A stretch of 43,083 bases of DNA from Comamonadaceae bacterium. Lineage in GTDB: Bacteria; Pseudomonadota; Gammaproteobacteria; Burkholderiales; Burkholderiaceae_C. Positions 33,007 to 39,947 of this stretch are shown here, in pieces. The position numbers and the translations under genes are program-made. Position 1 is the stretch's first letter, and every line of letters starts with the position of its first letter. The notes beneath the pieces were generated by a model. That model searched no databases. It was not told the DNA's origin and saw only the letters and a list, made by a program, of their open reading frames with translations. Location: the NCBI GenBank assembly GCA_013297985.1, contig JAAFIY010000020.1, positions 1 through 43,083 on the forward strand, given 5' to 3'.

Positions 33007-33306
33007 ATGTTGTTGTTCCTGAATATCGTGCAGTTGGTGCTGTACATCGCGCTGCTGGCGTTGATCGGCCAGGGTGTTTTGTTTGTGTTGGCTGGCGCCA
33101 AGCGTTTCGACAACTTTTTCTACCAGCTGATACAGATCTTGACCAAACCCTTCACTTGGATGGCCCGCAAACTCACGCCGCGCCTGGTGGCCGACCGGCA
33201 TGTGCCGCTGGTGGCTTTTTTCTGGCTCGCCATTCTTTACGCCATCGTGACCTTCGAAAAACTCACGCTCTGCGCCACCTTGCCCGTGGGAGCATGCACG
33301 CAATGA
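33007..33306 (+). CDS. Small membrane protein of unknown function
   Basis: 99 residues with two clear membrane helices: NIVQLVLYIALLALIGQGVLFVLAG (about 6-30) and VPLVAFFWLAILYAIVTF (about 65-82). Between them lies an amphipathic, positively charged loop (FYQLIQILTKPFTWMARKLTPR). No named family is recognised. The stop codon overlaps the start of the TPR gene by ATGA, so the two are translationally coupled. Their products may work together at the inner membrane. The start ATG at 33007 has GGTAGCTTCACCGG upstream, with only a weak ribosome-binding site. Confidence 0.75.
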   Translation: MLLFLNIVQLVLYIALLALIGQGVLFVLAGAKRFDNFFYQLIQILTKPFTWMARKLTPRLVADRHVPLVAFFWLAILYAIVTFEKLTLCATLPVGACTQ

Positions 33307-33878
33307 GCACTTTGGCCTTTAAAGCTCAGCGTCTGTGGGTGATGACACTGCTGGTGTTTGGCCGCACAGAACCGGCGATTGAGCAGTTGCGCGGCATGCA
33401 GCGCCAGTGGCCGCATGACTTTTATGTGCTGTCCAGTTTGGGCCACCTGTACCTACAGGTAGGCAAACGGGCAGCAGCGCGCGAACTGCTTCAACACGCG
33501 ACCGAAGCCCACCCCGACAACGCCCACGGGTGGTTCAACTGGGGCTTCGTTCTCGAGGAAGACGGCGAAATTGAGCGTGCCCGTGATTGCTTTTTGCGCG
33601 CCACCGAACTCTCACCCTTGCTTGATCGGGCTTGGTATGGTTTGGGCCTAACCTACATCCGCCTAAACCAACTCGATTTGGCCGTTCAGGCGCTGAAGCG
33701 CAATACCCAGCTGCAGCCCATGAGCCCCTACGGCTGGTACCAGTTGGCGCGTGTCCATCTGGACCGCCAAGAGCCGCAAGAGGTGCAAAACATCATTCGC
33801 CACCTGAAGGGCTTTGAGCCCAAGGTGGCCGCTCAGCTTGAGCGTGAAACCGGATTCAAGGTGCCTGCGGCTCTGTAG
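33303..33878 (+). CDS. TPR-repeat protein coupled to the small membrane protein
   Basis: 191 residues from the ATG at 33303; an ATG three codons earlier is possible. At least three TPR units are visible: HDFYVLSSLGHLYLQVGKRA, NAHGWFNWGFVLEEDGEIER and LDRAWYGLGLTYIRLNQLDL, then a fourth, weaker one. There is no signal peptide, so it is cytoplasmic and probably binds a partner such as the membrane protein encoded just before it. The enzyme or complex it serves is unknown. The DUF4212 gene begins 203 nt later, with a separate leader. Confidence 0.82.
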   Translation: MSTLAFKAQRLWVMTLLVFGRTEPAIEQLRGMQRQWPHDFYVLSSLGHLYLQVGKRAAARELLQHATEAHPDNAHGWFNWGFVLEEDGEIERARDCFLRATELSPLLDRAWYGLGLTYIRLNQLDLAVQALKRNTQLQPMSPYGWYQLARVHLDRQEPQEVQNIIRHLKGFEPKVAAQLERETGFKVPAAL

Positions 33879-34028
33879 CAGAGCGCAGTCGCCTTTTGTG
33901 TCTGGCGTGTGCGCCGTGGCCTGACAAGGCCCGGCACGCAGCAGCCAAACCGCGATGACGAAGGTCTGAATGCGTGCGGAGGAGACCGCGCATTCTGGTC
34001 TGCGGGGCCCTCGTCAGCGTGTTGAGCC

Positions 34029-34050
34029 CATCAACTGGCAACAGTTGATG
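34029..34050. promoter_or_regulatory. CATCAACT-6-AGTTGATG inverted repeat before the symporter operon
   Basis: A perfect 8 bp inverted repeat with a 6 nt spacer, 32 nt before the DUF4212 start. It could be an operator near the promoter or a hairpin in the 5' leader just before the ribosome-binding site GAAAGG. No protein family can be assigned. Confidence 0.4.
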
Positions 34051-34081
34051 AGTGTGTCACCCACTAGAAAGGTAGAAAACC

Positions 34082-34339
34082 ATGCAGGTGTCAGAAAACC
34101 ACCAGCGATACTGGAGCAAGAACCTTAGGATCACCGGGATCTTGTTGGCGATCTGGTTCGTTGTCACGTTTGTCGTCGGCTATTTCGCCCGCGATCTCAA
34201 CTTCAACTTCTTTGGCTGGCCGTTCAGCTTCTGGGTCGGTGCCCAGGGCTCGTTGGTCGTGTATGTGGTCATCATTGCGTATTACGCCCACTACATGAAC
34301 AAGCTAGACCAAGAGCACGGTGTGGCGGAGGACCTCTGA
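34082..34339 (+). CDS. DUF4212 small subunit of a sodium/solute symporter
   Basis: 85 residues with two membrane helices (ITGILLAIWFVVTFVVGYFA and PFSFWVGAQGSLVVYVVIIAYYA). The family motif HQRYWSKNLRIT, DLNFNFFGWPFSFWVGAQGS and YAHYMNKLDQEHGV matches DUF4212 proteins, which are always encoded next to a VC_2705-type symporter and are thought to be its small subunit. A GAAAGG ribosome-binding site lies 10 nt upstream. The symporter begins 1 nt after the stop. Confidence 0.93.
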   Translation: MQVSENHQRYWSKNLRITGILLAIWFVVTFVVGYFARDLNFNFFGWPFSFWVGAQGSLVVYVVIIAYYAHYMNKLDQEHGVAEDL

Positions 34340-34340
34340 A

Positions 34341-36470
34341 ATGGCCGGCATGTCTCCCGACGGTGGCGGTTCCACCACCATCAGTGCATCTGAAAACGCC
34401 GCCTTCAAGGCGCAACTCAACAAGGTTTACGCTTGGTACACCGGGGGCTTTCTAGCCTTCGTGGTGGTCTTGGCGATCCTGGAGCAGTTTGGTCTGCCCC
34501 GCAATTGGATTGGCTTCATCTTCTTGCTGGCCACGGTGGCCTTGTATGCCGGCATCGGCATCATGAGCCGAACCAACGACGCGTCTGAATACTACGTGGC
34601 AGGTCGCCGAGTGCCAGCGGTCTACAACGGCATGGCCACCGGCGCTGACTGGATGAGCGCGGCGTCATTCATTGGTATGGCGGGCACCTTGTACCTGACG
34701 GGCTACGGTGGCCTGGCCTTCATCATGGGCTGGACGGGTGGCTACTGCTTGGTGGCGCTGTTCTTGGCGCCGTATCTGCGCAAGTTTGGGCAGTTCACCA
34801 TTCCCGACTTTCTGGGCGCTCGCTACGAGGGCAACTTGGCCCGATTCGTGGGCATCTTGATCGCCATTTTGGTGTCGTTCGTTTACGTGGTGGCGCAGAT
34901 CTTCGGCGTTGGCCTGATCACCACCCGCTTGACCGGCTTGGCCTTTGAGATCGGCATCTTTGTGGGCCTGGGTGGCATCTTGGTGTGTTCGTTCCTGGGC
35001 GGCATGCGCGCAGTGACCTGGACCCAGGTGGCGCAGTACATCATCTTGATCATTGCCTACATGATCCCGGTGGTGTGGCTCAGCGTGAAGCAGACTGGTG
35101 TGCCGGTGCCTCAAGTGATCTATGGGTCACAGCTGGCCAAGGTCACCGCCAAAGAGCAGCAGTTGATTGATGATCCCAAAGAGAAAGAGGTCATCGCCAT
35201 CTTCAAGCAGCGCTCGGACGATCTGGCCGCCAAGCTCAAGGATGTGCCCGCTGCGCTCACAGCCGACCGCACCGCAGCGCAGACCAAACTGGACGAGTTG
35301 AAGGCGCAGAACGCGCCGGTGGCTGACATCCAGGGCGCAGAGCGTGCATTGGCCGCCATACCCAAGGACGAAGCAGCCGCGCGCACCGCCTGGACGGCCG
35401 CCAAGGCCGCAGCAGACGCCCGCACTCGCCCCTTGGCTGGCATGCCGCGACACGGTCAGATCTACGCCGGTGACCCCAACGGTACTGAGGCGCAGCAAAA
35501 GACCTTCAACGAATCCCGACGCAACTTCTTGTCGCTGGTGTTTTGCTTGATGGTGGGCACAGCCGCCTTGCCGCACATCTTGATGCGCTACTACACCACC
35601 CCTTCGGTGAAAGAAGCGCGTCAGTCGGTGACGTGGTCGCTGTTCTTCATCTTCTTGCTGTACTTCACCGCGCCTGCGCTGGCGGTGCTCGTGAAATACG
35701 AGGTGTTCAACGTCCTTGTGGGAACGCCCTTTGACAAGTTACCTGCGTGGGTGGGCGCTTGGGCAAAGGTCGACCCCAGTTTGTTGAGCGTGTCGGACAT
35801 CAACAAAGATGGCATCTTCCAGTTGGGTGAGATGCGCATTGGTGGCGACATCATTGTGCTGGCGACGCCTGAGATCGGCGGTTTGCCCTATGTCATCTCG
35901 GGCATGGTGGCTGCAGGCGGCTTGGCTGCGGCGCTATCTACTGCGGATGGCCTGCTGCTGACGATTGCCAACGCGCTCAGTCACGACCTGTACTACAAGA
36001 TGATTGACCCCAACGCGCCCACCTCGCGCCGGGTGATGATCTCCAAAGTACTGCTGCTGGTGGTGGCCCTGGCCGCCGCTTATGTGGCGTCGCTGCGCAT
36101 CGCTGACATCTTGTTCTTGGTGTCCGCGGCGTTCTCACTGGCAGCGGCGGGCTTCTTCCCGGCGCTGGTACTGGGCATCTTCTGGAAGCGCGCCAGCAAG
36201 TGGGGTGCGGTGTTGGGCATGCTCTCGGGCGTCACCATCACCTTTTACTACATGGCCACCACCCAGGTCTGGATGCGCGGCTTGTTCGGCGTAACTGGTC
36301 CGATCGCCGACTACACTTGGTTTGGTATTGCGCCCATCTCGGCCGGTATCTTTGGTGTGCCGCTGGGCTTTGCGGTGATGATCATTGTCAGCCTGCTGAC
36401 CCCGGCGCCGAAGGCCGAGATTCAGCAACTGATCGAGCATGTGCGCTATCCCAACATCAAAACCGCTTGA
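34341..36470 (+). CDS. VC_2705/ActP-type sodium:solute symporter with a long helical insertion
   Basis: 709 residues from the ATG at 34341 (MAGMSPDGGGSTTI), longer than the usual 550-600. SSS-family segments are clear: ASEYYVAGRRVPAVYNGMATGADWMSAASFIGMAG, IPDFLGARYEGN, GGMRAVTWTQVAQYIIL, and AAALSTADGLLLTIANALSHDLYY with the Na+-site Ser/Thr. Between about 262 and 392 lies a hydrophilic, Lys/Ala/Glu-rich, helix-forming insertion (VTAKEQQLIDDPKEKEVI, KLDELKAQNAPVADIQGAER) before the next membrane helix. A further loop has an EF-hand-like DINKDGIFQLGE at 486-497. Relatives carry acetate or other monocarboxylates; the substrate here is unknown. Confidence 0.9.
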   Translation: MAGMSPDGGGSTTISASENAAFKAQLNKVYAWYTGGFLAFVVVLAILEQFGLPRNWIGFIFLLATVALYAGIGIMSRTNDASEYYVAGRRVPAVYNGMATGADWMSAASFIGMAGTLYLTGYGGLAFIMGWTGGYCLVALFLAPYLRKFGQFTIPDFLGARYEGNLARFVGILIAILVSFVYVVAQIFGVGLITTRLTGLAFEIGIFVGLGGILVCSFLGGMRAVTWTQVAQYIILIIAYMIPVVWLSVKQTGVPVPQVIYGSQLAKVTAKEQQLIDDPKEKEVIAIFKQRSDDLAAKLKDVPAALTADRTAAQTKLDELKAQNAPVADIQGAERALAAIPKDEAAARTAWTAAKAAADARTRPLAGMPRHGQIYAGDPNGTEAQQKTFNESRRNFLSLVFCLMVGTAALPHILMRYYTTPSVKEARQSVTWSLFFIFLLYFTAPALAVLVKYEVFNVLVGTPFDKLPAWVGAWAKVDPSLLSVSDINKDGIFQLGEMRIGGDIIVLATPEIGGLPYVISGMVAAGGLAAALSTADGLLLTIANALSHDLYYKMIDPNAPTSRRVMISKVLLLVVALAAAYVASLRIADILFLVSAAFSLAAAGFFPALVLGIFWKRASKWGAVLGMLSGVTITFYYMATTQVWMRGLFGVTGPIADYTWFGIAPISAGIFGVPLGFAVMIIVSLLTPAPKAEIQQLIEHVRYPNIKTA

Positions 36471-36530
36471 TGCTTGAACGCAGGCTTGGTGCGCAGTAGC
36501 ACTGCGCTGCCAAGGCCAGCAAGCCTTCAC

Positions 36531-36565
36531 GGCCCTGTCCCTCGTCAGAGGGGCGGGGCCTTTTT
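36531..36565 (+). terminator. Intrinsic terminator after the symporter gene
   Basis: GGCCCTGTCCCTC (36531-36543) pairs with GAGGGGCGGGGCC (36548-36560), and TTTTT follows at 36561-36565. It lies 60 nt after the symporter stop and directly before the -10 of the rpsF operon. Confidence 0.88.
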
Positions 36566-36568
36566 GCT

Positions 36569-36574
36569 TATAAT
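36569..36574 (+). promoter_or_regulatory. Probable -10 box of the rpsF operon
   Basis: TATAAT at 36569-36574, within TGCTTATAATGCTCGG, 113 nt before the rpsF start. The -35 would fall inside the terminator hairpin and has no good match. The leader would be about 105 nt. Confidence 0.6.
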
Positions 36575-36630
36575 GCTCGGTTTCCTTGGCCGCACCCAGG
36601 TTTGACGCATGGGGCGGCTTGTCGGGTAAA

Positions 36631-36663
36631 GCCTGCGGCCTTCCATGTTGGATGGTGGCAGGC
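36631..36663 (+). promoter_or_regulatory. Hairpin in the rpsF leader, possible S6:S18 control element
   Basis: GCCTGC (36631-36636) pairs with GCAGGC (36658-36663), and inside this CCTTCCA pairs with TGGATGG around a TGT loop. A leader hairpin that binds the S6:S18 complex is known before rpsF in many bacteria; whether this one has the required CCG bulge was not established, so the role is a suggestion. Confidence 0.35.
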
Positions 36664-36687
36664 GCCCTCAATCCACCAGGAGTTTGC

Positions 36688-37056
36688 ATGCGTCACTATG
36701 AAATCGTCATGCTGATCCATCCGGATCAGAGTGAACAGGTTCCAGCCATGCTGGAGCGCTACAAGAGTTTGATCACCACCGGCGGCGGCAAAATCCACCG
36801 CGTGGAAGACTGGGGCCGCCGTCAACTGGCCTACCCGATCAACAAGCTGGTTAAGGCGCACTACCTGTGCCTGAACATTGAAATCGGCCAAGCCACGCTG
36901 GACGAACTCGAGCACGCTTTCCGCTTTAACGACGCTGTGCTGCGCCACTTGAGCGTGGTGCGCAAGAAAGCCGATACCGGCCCGTCGCTGATGATGAAGT
37001 CGGTGGAGCGCGAAGAGCAACGCCGCACTTCGGCACCCGAAAGCGCCGACAACTGA
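36688..37056 (+). CDS. rpsF: 30S ribosomal protein S6
   Basis: 122 residues from the ATG at 36688 ([21 protein letters not shown]), with CAGGAG 7 nt upstream. The whole S6 fold is visible: [39 protein letters not shown] and [10 protein letters not shown]. It binds S18 on the small subunit platform. It is the first gene of rpsF-priB-rpsR-rplI. A 66-residue region upstream in the same frame is not part of it. Confidence 0.98.
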   Translation: MRHYEIVMLIHPDQSEQVPAMLERYKSLITTGGGKIHRVEDWGRRQLAYPINKLVKAHYLCLNIEIGQATLDELEHAFRFNDAVLRHLSVVRKKADTGPSLMMKSVEREEQRRTSAPESADN

Positions 37057-37073
37057 TCGACCCTCGGGGCAAC

Positions 37074-37436
37074 GTGGCCGCGCCACCGTCGCCAGACGCA
37101 CACACCGCATCGCTCAACCAAGTCTGTGTTCACGCCCGCATCGTGGAATTGCTGCCGATTCGCAGCACCCCAGCCGGTTTGCCAGTGATCGAGATGTGGC
37201 TAGAGCATGCTTCTGAGCAGTCTGAAGGCGGCCATGTGCGCCAGGTGGCACTGCGCATCAAGGCCAAGGCCTTGGGACTCTGGGCTGAAGCCCTGGCGCG
37301 CCAACCCATTGGCAGCACCTGGCGGTTTCAAGGCTTTTTGGCCAGCCCAGGCCGCACCCGTCAAGCGGTGTTGCATGTGCAAAGCGCCGAAGCTTGCTTT
37401 CCACCCGCCGCCCTGACGCCATCCGAACCTGTTTGA
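37074..37436 (+). CDS. priB: Primosomal replication protein N (PriB)
   Basis: 120 residues starting with a GTG at 37074, 17 nt after the rpsF stop. It is a single-stranded-DNA-binding OB-fold protein that helps load DnaB through PriA and DnaT at stalled forks. The family pattern LNQVCVHARIVELLPIRSTPAGLPVIEMWLEH, then VRQVALRIKAKALG and GSTWRFQGFLASPGRTRQAVLHV matches. Its place between rpsF and rpsR is standard in beta- and gammaproteobacteria. The dnaB gene lies 1 kb downstream. Confidence 0.95.
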   Translation: MAAPPSPDAHTASLNQVCVHARIVELLPIRSTPAGLPVIEMWLEHASEQSEGGHVRQVALRIKAKALGLWAEALARQPIGSTWRFQGFLASPGRTRQAVLHVQSAEACFPPAALTPSEPV

Positions 37437-37468
37437 AGAAGAACTGACCCTTTTCTGGAGCCTCCGCC

Positions 37469-37750
37469 ATGCCCGGTTTCAAGCGTTTCAACAAGGACAA
37501 GCGTCCTAAGCGCAACACCCAATCGCTGCTGTTCAAGCGCAAGCGGTTTTGCCGTTTCACCGTCGCTGGAGTCGAAGAGATCGACTACAAAGATGTCGAT
37601 ACCCTGCGCGACTTTATTGCCGAGAACGGCAAGATCATCCCCGCCCGCCTGACGGGTACCCGCGCGATTTATCAGCGCCAGCTCACCACCGCCATCAAGC
37701 GCGCGCGCTTTTTGGCCATGGTGCCCTACAGCGATCAGCACAAGCTGTGA
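37469..37750 (+). CDS. rpsR: 30S ribosomal protein S18
   Basis: 93 residues from the ATG at 37469, with a CTGGAG ribosome-binding site 9 nt before. Typical S18: [61 protein letters not shown]. It forms a heterodimer with S6. The gene is 32 nt after priB. Confidence 0.98.
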   Translation: MPGFKRFNKDKRPKRNTQSLLFKRKRFCRFTVAGVEEIDYKDVDTLRDFIAENGKIIPARLTGTRAIYQRQLTTAIKRARFLAMVPYSDQHKL

Positions 37751-37784
37751 TCACGGCCGCACACGCGTAACGGAGTAATTCAAC

Positions 37785-38237
37785 ATGCAAGTGATCCTGC
37801 TTGAGAAAGTGGTCAACCTCGGCAACCTGGGCGATATCGTCAAGGTCAAGGACGGCTACGCACGCAACTTTCTGATCCCGTCGTCCAAGGCGCGGCGCGC
37901 CACCGAAACGGCCAAGAAAGAATTTGAAGCCAAGCGCCTCGAGCTTGAGAAAGCCGCTGCTGCCAAGCTGGCTGAGGCCCAAGCGCTGGGTGAAAAGCTC
38001 AGCGGCAAAACCATCAAGCTCACCCAGAAAGCGGGTGTGGATGGCCGTCTGTTTGGCTCTGTCACCAACTTCGACATCGCGGAAGAGCTCACCCGTCAGG
38101 GCTTCGCCGTGGCCAAGGCCCAGGTGCGCATGCCCGCTGGCCCGATCAAGACGGTGAGCGACACCAGCGTGGCGGTGGCCCTGCACACCGACGTGGTGGT
38201 GGACATCAACGTGAGCGTCTACGGCGAAACAGCCTGA
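37785..38237 (+). CDS. rplI: 50S ribosomal protein L9
   Basis: 150 residues from the ATG at 37785 ([32 protein letters not shown]), with GGAG 10 nt upstream. The N-domain motif ([16 protein letters not shown]), the long connecting helix ([20 protein letters not shown]) and the C-domain ([18 protein letters not shown]) are complete. It ends the operon; a strong terminator follows at 38288-38311. Confidence 0.98.
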   Translation: MQVILLEKVVNLGNLGDIVKVKDGYARNFLIPSSKARRATETAKKEFEAKRLELEKAAAAKLAEAQALGEKLSGKTIKLTQKAGVDGRLFGSVTNFDIAEELTRQGFAVAKAQVRMPAGPIKTVSDTSVAVALHTDVVVDINVSVYGETA

Positions 38238-38287
38238 TTCGCTGCCTGCCAACGGTTGGTGCAGCTTAGGCTGCGCTTGCCGCCCTC

Positions 38288-38311
38288 AAAGCCCGGCCTT
38301 GGCCGGGCTTT
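38288..38311 (+). terminator. Intrinsic terminator after rplI
   Basis: AAAGCCCGGCC (38288-38298) pairs perfectly with GGCCGGGCTTT (38301-38311) around a TT loop, and TTTGTGCTTT follows. It closes the ribosomal-protein operon 50 nt after rplI and separates it from dnaB. Confidence 0.88.
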
Positions 38312-38331
38312 GTGCTTTCTGGGCGCTTGAG

Positions 38332-38383
38332 TTGTCCACAGTCGGCGCTACAGTTTTCAACTGGCGCTGCACAAGCTTGTGCA
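38332..38383. promoter_or_regulatory. DnaA-box-like site and 16 bp palindrome upstream of dnaB
   Basis: TTGTCCACA (38332-38340) differs from the DnaA box TTATCCACA at one base. TGCACAAGCTTGTGCA (38368-38383) is a perfect 16 bp palindrome, and TTGCACAA occurs again near 38404. A small hairpin (CAGTT/AACTG, 38350-38362) lies between. These are candidates for control of dnaB transcription; no function is proven. Confidence 0.45.
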
Positions 38384-38444
38384 ATGACAGGCGCCCGCAG
38401 CCTTTGCACAATTGATGCACCCATCCAAGATCTAAAGGCCCGCT

Positions 38445-39842
38445 GTGATCAATGACCTCGCCTTGCCGTCGATGGCAGATGACCCGCGTGTGGCGCAGCT
38501 GCGCATTCCGCCGCACAGCATCGAAGCCGAGTCGTCGGTATTGGGCGGGCTGCTGCTGGACAACACGGCGTGGGACCGCGTGGGTGACCTTATCACCGAT
38601 GCTGACTTTTATCGCTATGAACACCGCTTGGTGTTTGGCGCTATCAGCACCCTGGTGGGCGAATCGCGGCCCGCCGACGTCATCACCGTCTTTGAGCGGT
38701 TGCAATCCCAAGGCAAGGCCGACGAGATTGGTGGCCTGCCCTATTTGAACGCGCTGGCGCAGTACGTGCCCAGTGCGGCCAACATCCGCCGCTATGGCGA
38801 GATCGTGCGTGAGCGCGCCATCCTGCGCAAGCTGGTGAGCGCCAGCGATGAAATCGCCACGGCGGCCTTTAACACCCAAGGGCGGGCGGTCGACAAAATT
38901 CTGGACGAAGCCGAACAGAAAATCTTTCAGATCGGCGAAGAAGGCTCGCGGATGAAGCAGGGCTTTCAGTCGATGGATTCGTTGGTGGTCACCCTGCTCG
39001 ATCGTGTGCAGGAGATGGCCGACAACCCCAACGACATTACCGGCGTGCCCACGGGGTTTGTCGATCTCGACCGCATGACGTCCGGCATGCAGGCGGGCGA
39101 CCTGATCGTGCTGGCCGCGCGCCCGTCGATGGGCAAAACCGCACTGGCGGTGAATATTGCCGAACACGTCGCTTTGAACGAAGGCCTGCCGGTGGCGGTG
39201 TTCTCCATGGAAATGGGCGCGTCGCAATTGGCGGTGCGGGTGGTGGGCTCGATTGGTCGCATCGACCAGGGCCGCCTGCGCACCGGCAAACTGACCGACG
39301 ACGAATGGCCGCGCTTGACAGAAGCCATCGAGCGCCTTCGCACCATCAGCCTGCACATTGATGAAACCCCGGGCCTCACGCCCAGTGAACTGCGGGCCAA
39401 CGCACGCCGCCTTGCGCGCACCTGCGGCGGCCGTTTGGGCCTGATCGTGGTCGACTATTTGCAGCTGATGAGCGGCTCGACCAGCAGCGACGAAAACCGC
39501 GCCACCGAACTCGGTGAAATCTCGCGCGGCCTGAAGATGCTGGCCAAAGAACTGCAGTGCCCGGTCATCGCCCTGTCGCAGCTCAACCGCGGAGTGGAAA
39601 CGCGCACCGACAAGCGGCCGATGATGAGTGACCTGCGCGAATCCGGCGCCATCGAACAAGACGCCGATGTGATCATGTTCATCTACCGCGACGACTACTA
39701 CAACAAAGACAGCAAAGAACCCGGCGTGGCCGAAGTCATCATCGGCAAGCAGCGCAATGGGCCTACCGGCACCATCAAGCTGGCTTTCCTGAAGCCCATT
39801 ACCAAGTTTGAGTCCCTAGCCTCGGGCTACGACAACCACTGA
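38445..39842 (+). CDS. dnaB: Replicative DNA helicase DnaB
   Basis: 465 residues starting with a GTG at 38445 (MINDLALPSMADDPRV); an ATG at 38472 would give MADDPRVAQLRIPPHSIEAE and is equally reasonable. The N-domain (RIPPHSIEAESSVLGGLLLDN, DADFYRYEHRLVFGAI) and the RecA-like C-domain with Walker A (LAARPSMGKTALAVNIAEH), H2/Walker B (LGLIVVDYLQLM), H3 (VIALSQLNRGVETRTDKRP) and H4 (DLRESGAIEQDADVIMFIYR) are intact, and there is no intein. It is the hexameric helicase of the replication fork. Its own promoter region starts after the rplI terminator. Confidence 0.98.
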   Translation: MINDLALPSMADDPRVAQLRIPPHSIEAESSVLGGLLLDNTAWDRVGDLITDADFYRYEHRLVFGAISTLVGESRPADVITVFERLQSQGKADEIGGLPYLNALAQYVPSAANIRRYGEIVRERAILRKLVSASDEIATAAFNTQGRAVDKILDEAEQKIFQIGEEGSRMKQGFQSMDSLVVTLLDRVQEMADNPNDITGVPTGFVDLDRMTSGMQAGDLIVLAARPSMGKTALAVNIAEHVALNEGLPVAVFSMEMGASQLAVRVVGSIGRIDQGRLRTGKLTDDEWPRLTEAIERLRTISLHIDETPGLTPSELRANARRLARTCGGRLGLIVVDYLQLMSGSTSSDENRATELGEISRGLKMLAKELQCPVIALSQLNRGVETRTDKRPMMSDLRESGAIEQDADVIMFIYRDDYYNKDSKEPGVAEVIIGKQRNGPTGTIKLAFLKPITKFESLASGYDNH

Positions 39843-39886
39843 ATCAGTAGCACGCCAAGCACGCTACAGGCGCAAACGAAAAAGCC

Positions 39887-39931
39887 GCTTAGGCCCAAGA
39901 ACAGGGCCTAAGCAGCTATAGTATATGTAGC
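39887..39931. repeat. Dispersed paired-hairpin repeat, copy E
   Basis: Hairpin 1 is GCTTAGGCCC (39887-39896) with GGGCCTAAGC (39904-39913), a perfect 10 bp stem and 7 nt loop. After one A comes hairpin 2, GCTAT AGTATAT GTAGC (39915-39931). It lies between the convergent dnaB and phoH genes and may serve as a two-way terminator. It is the most regular copy of the family seen at 9481, 19354, 21371 and 26162. Confidence 0.75.
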
Positions 39932-39947
39932 AGAGGCTTCGGGGGCC

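Noticed and set aside
38286-39659. A 457-codon open frame antisense to dnaB
   Set aside because: It lies wholly within dnaB, is composed of His/Ala/Arg/Gln-rich low-complexity sequence and is a usual by-product of GC-rich codon use.
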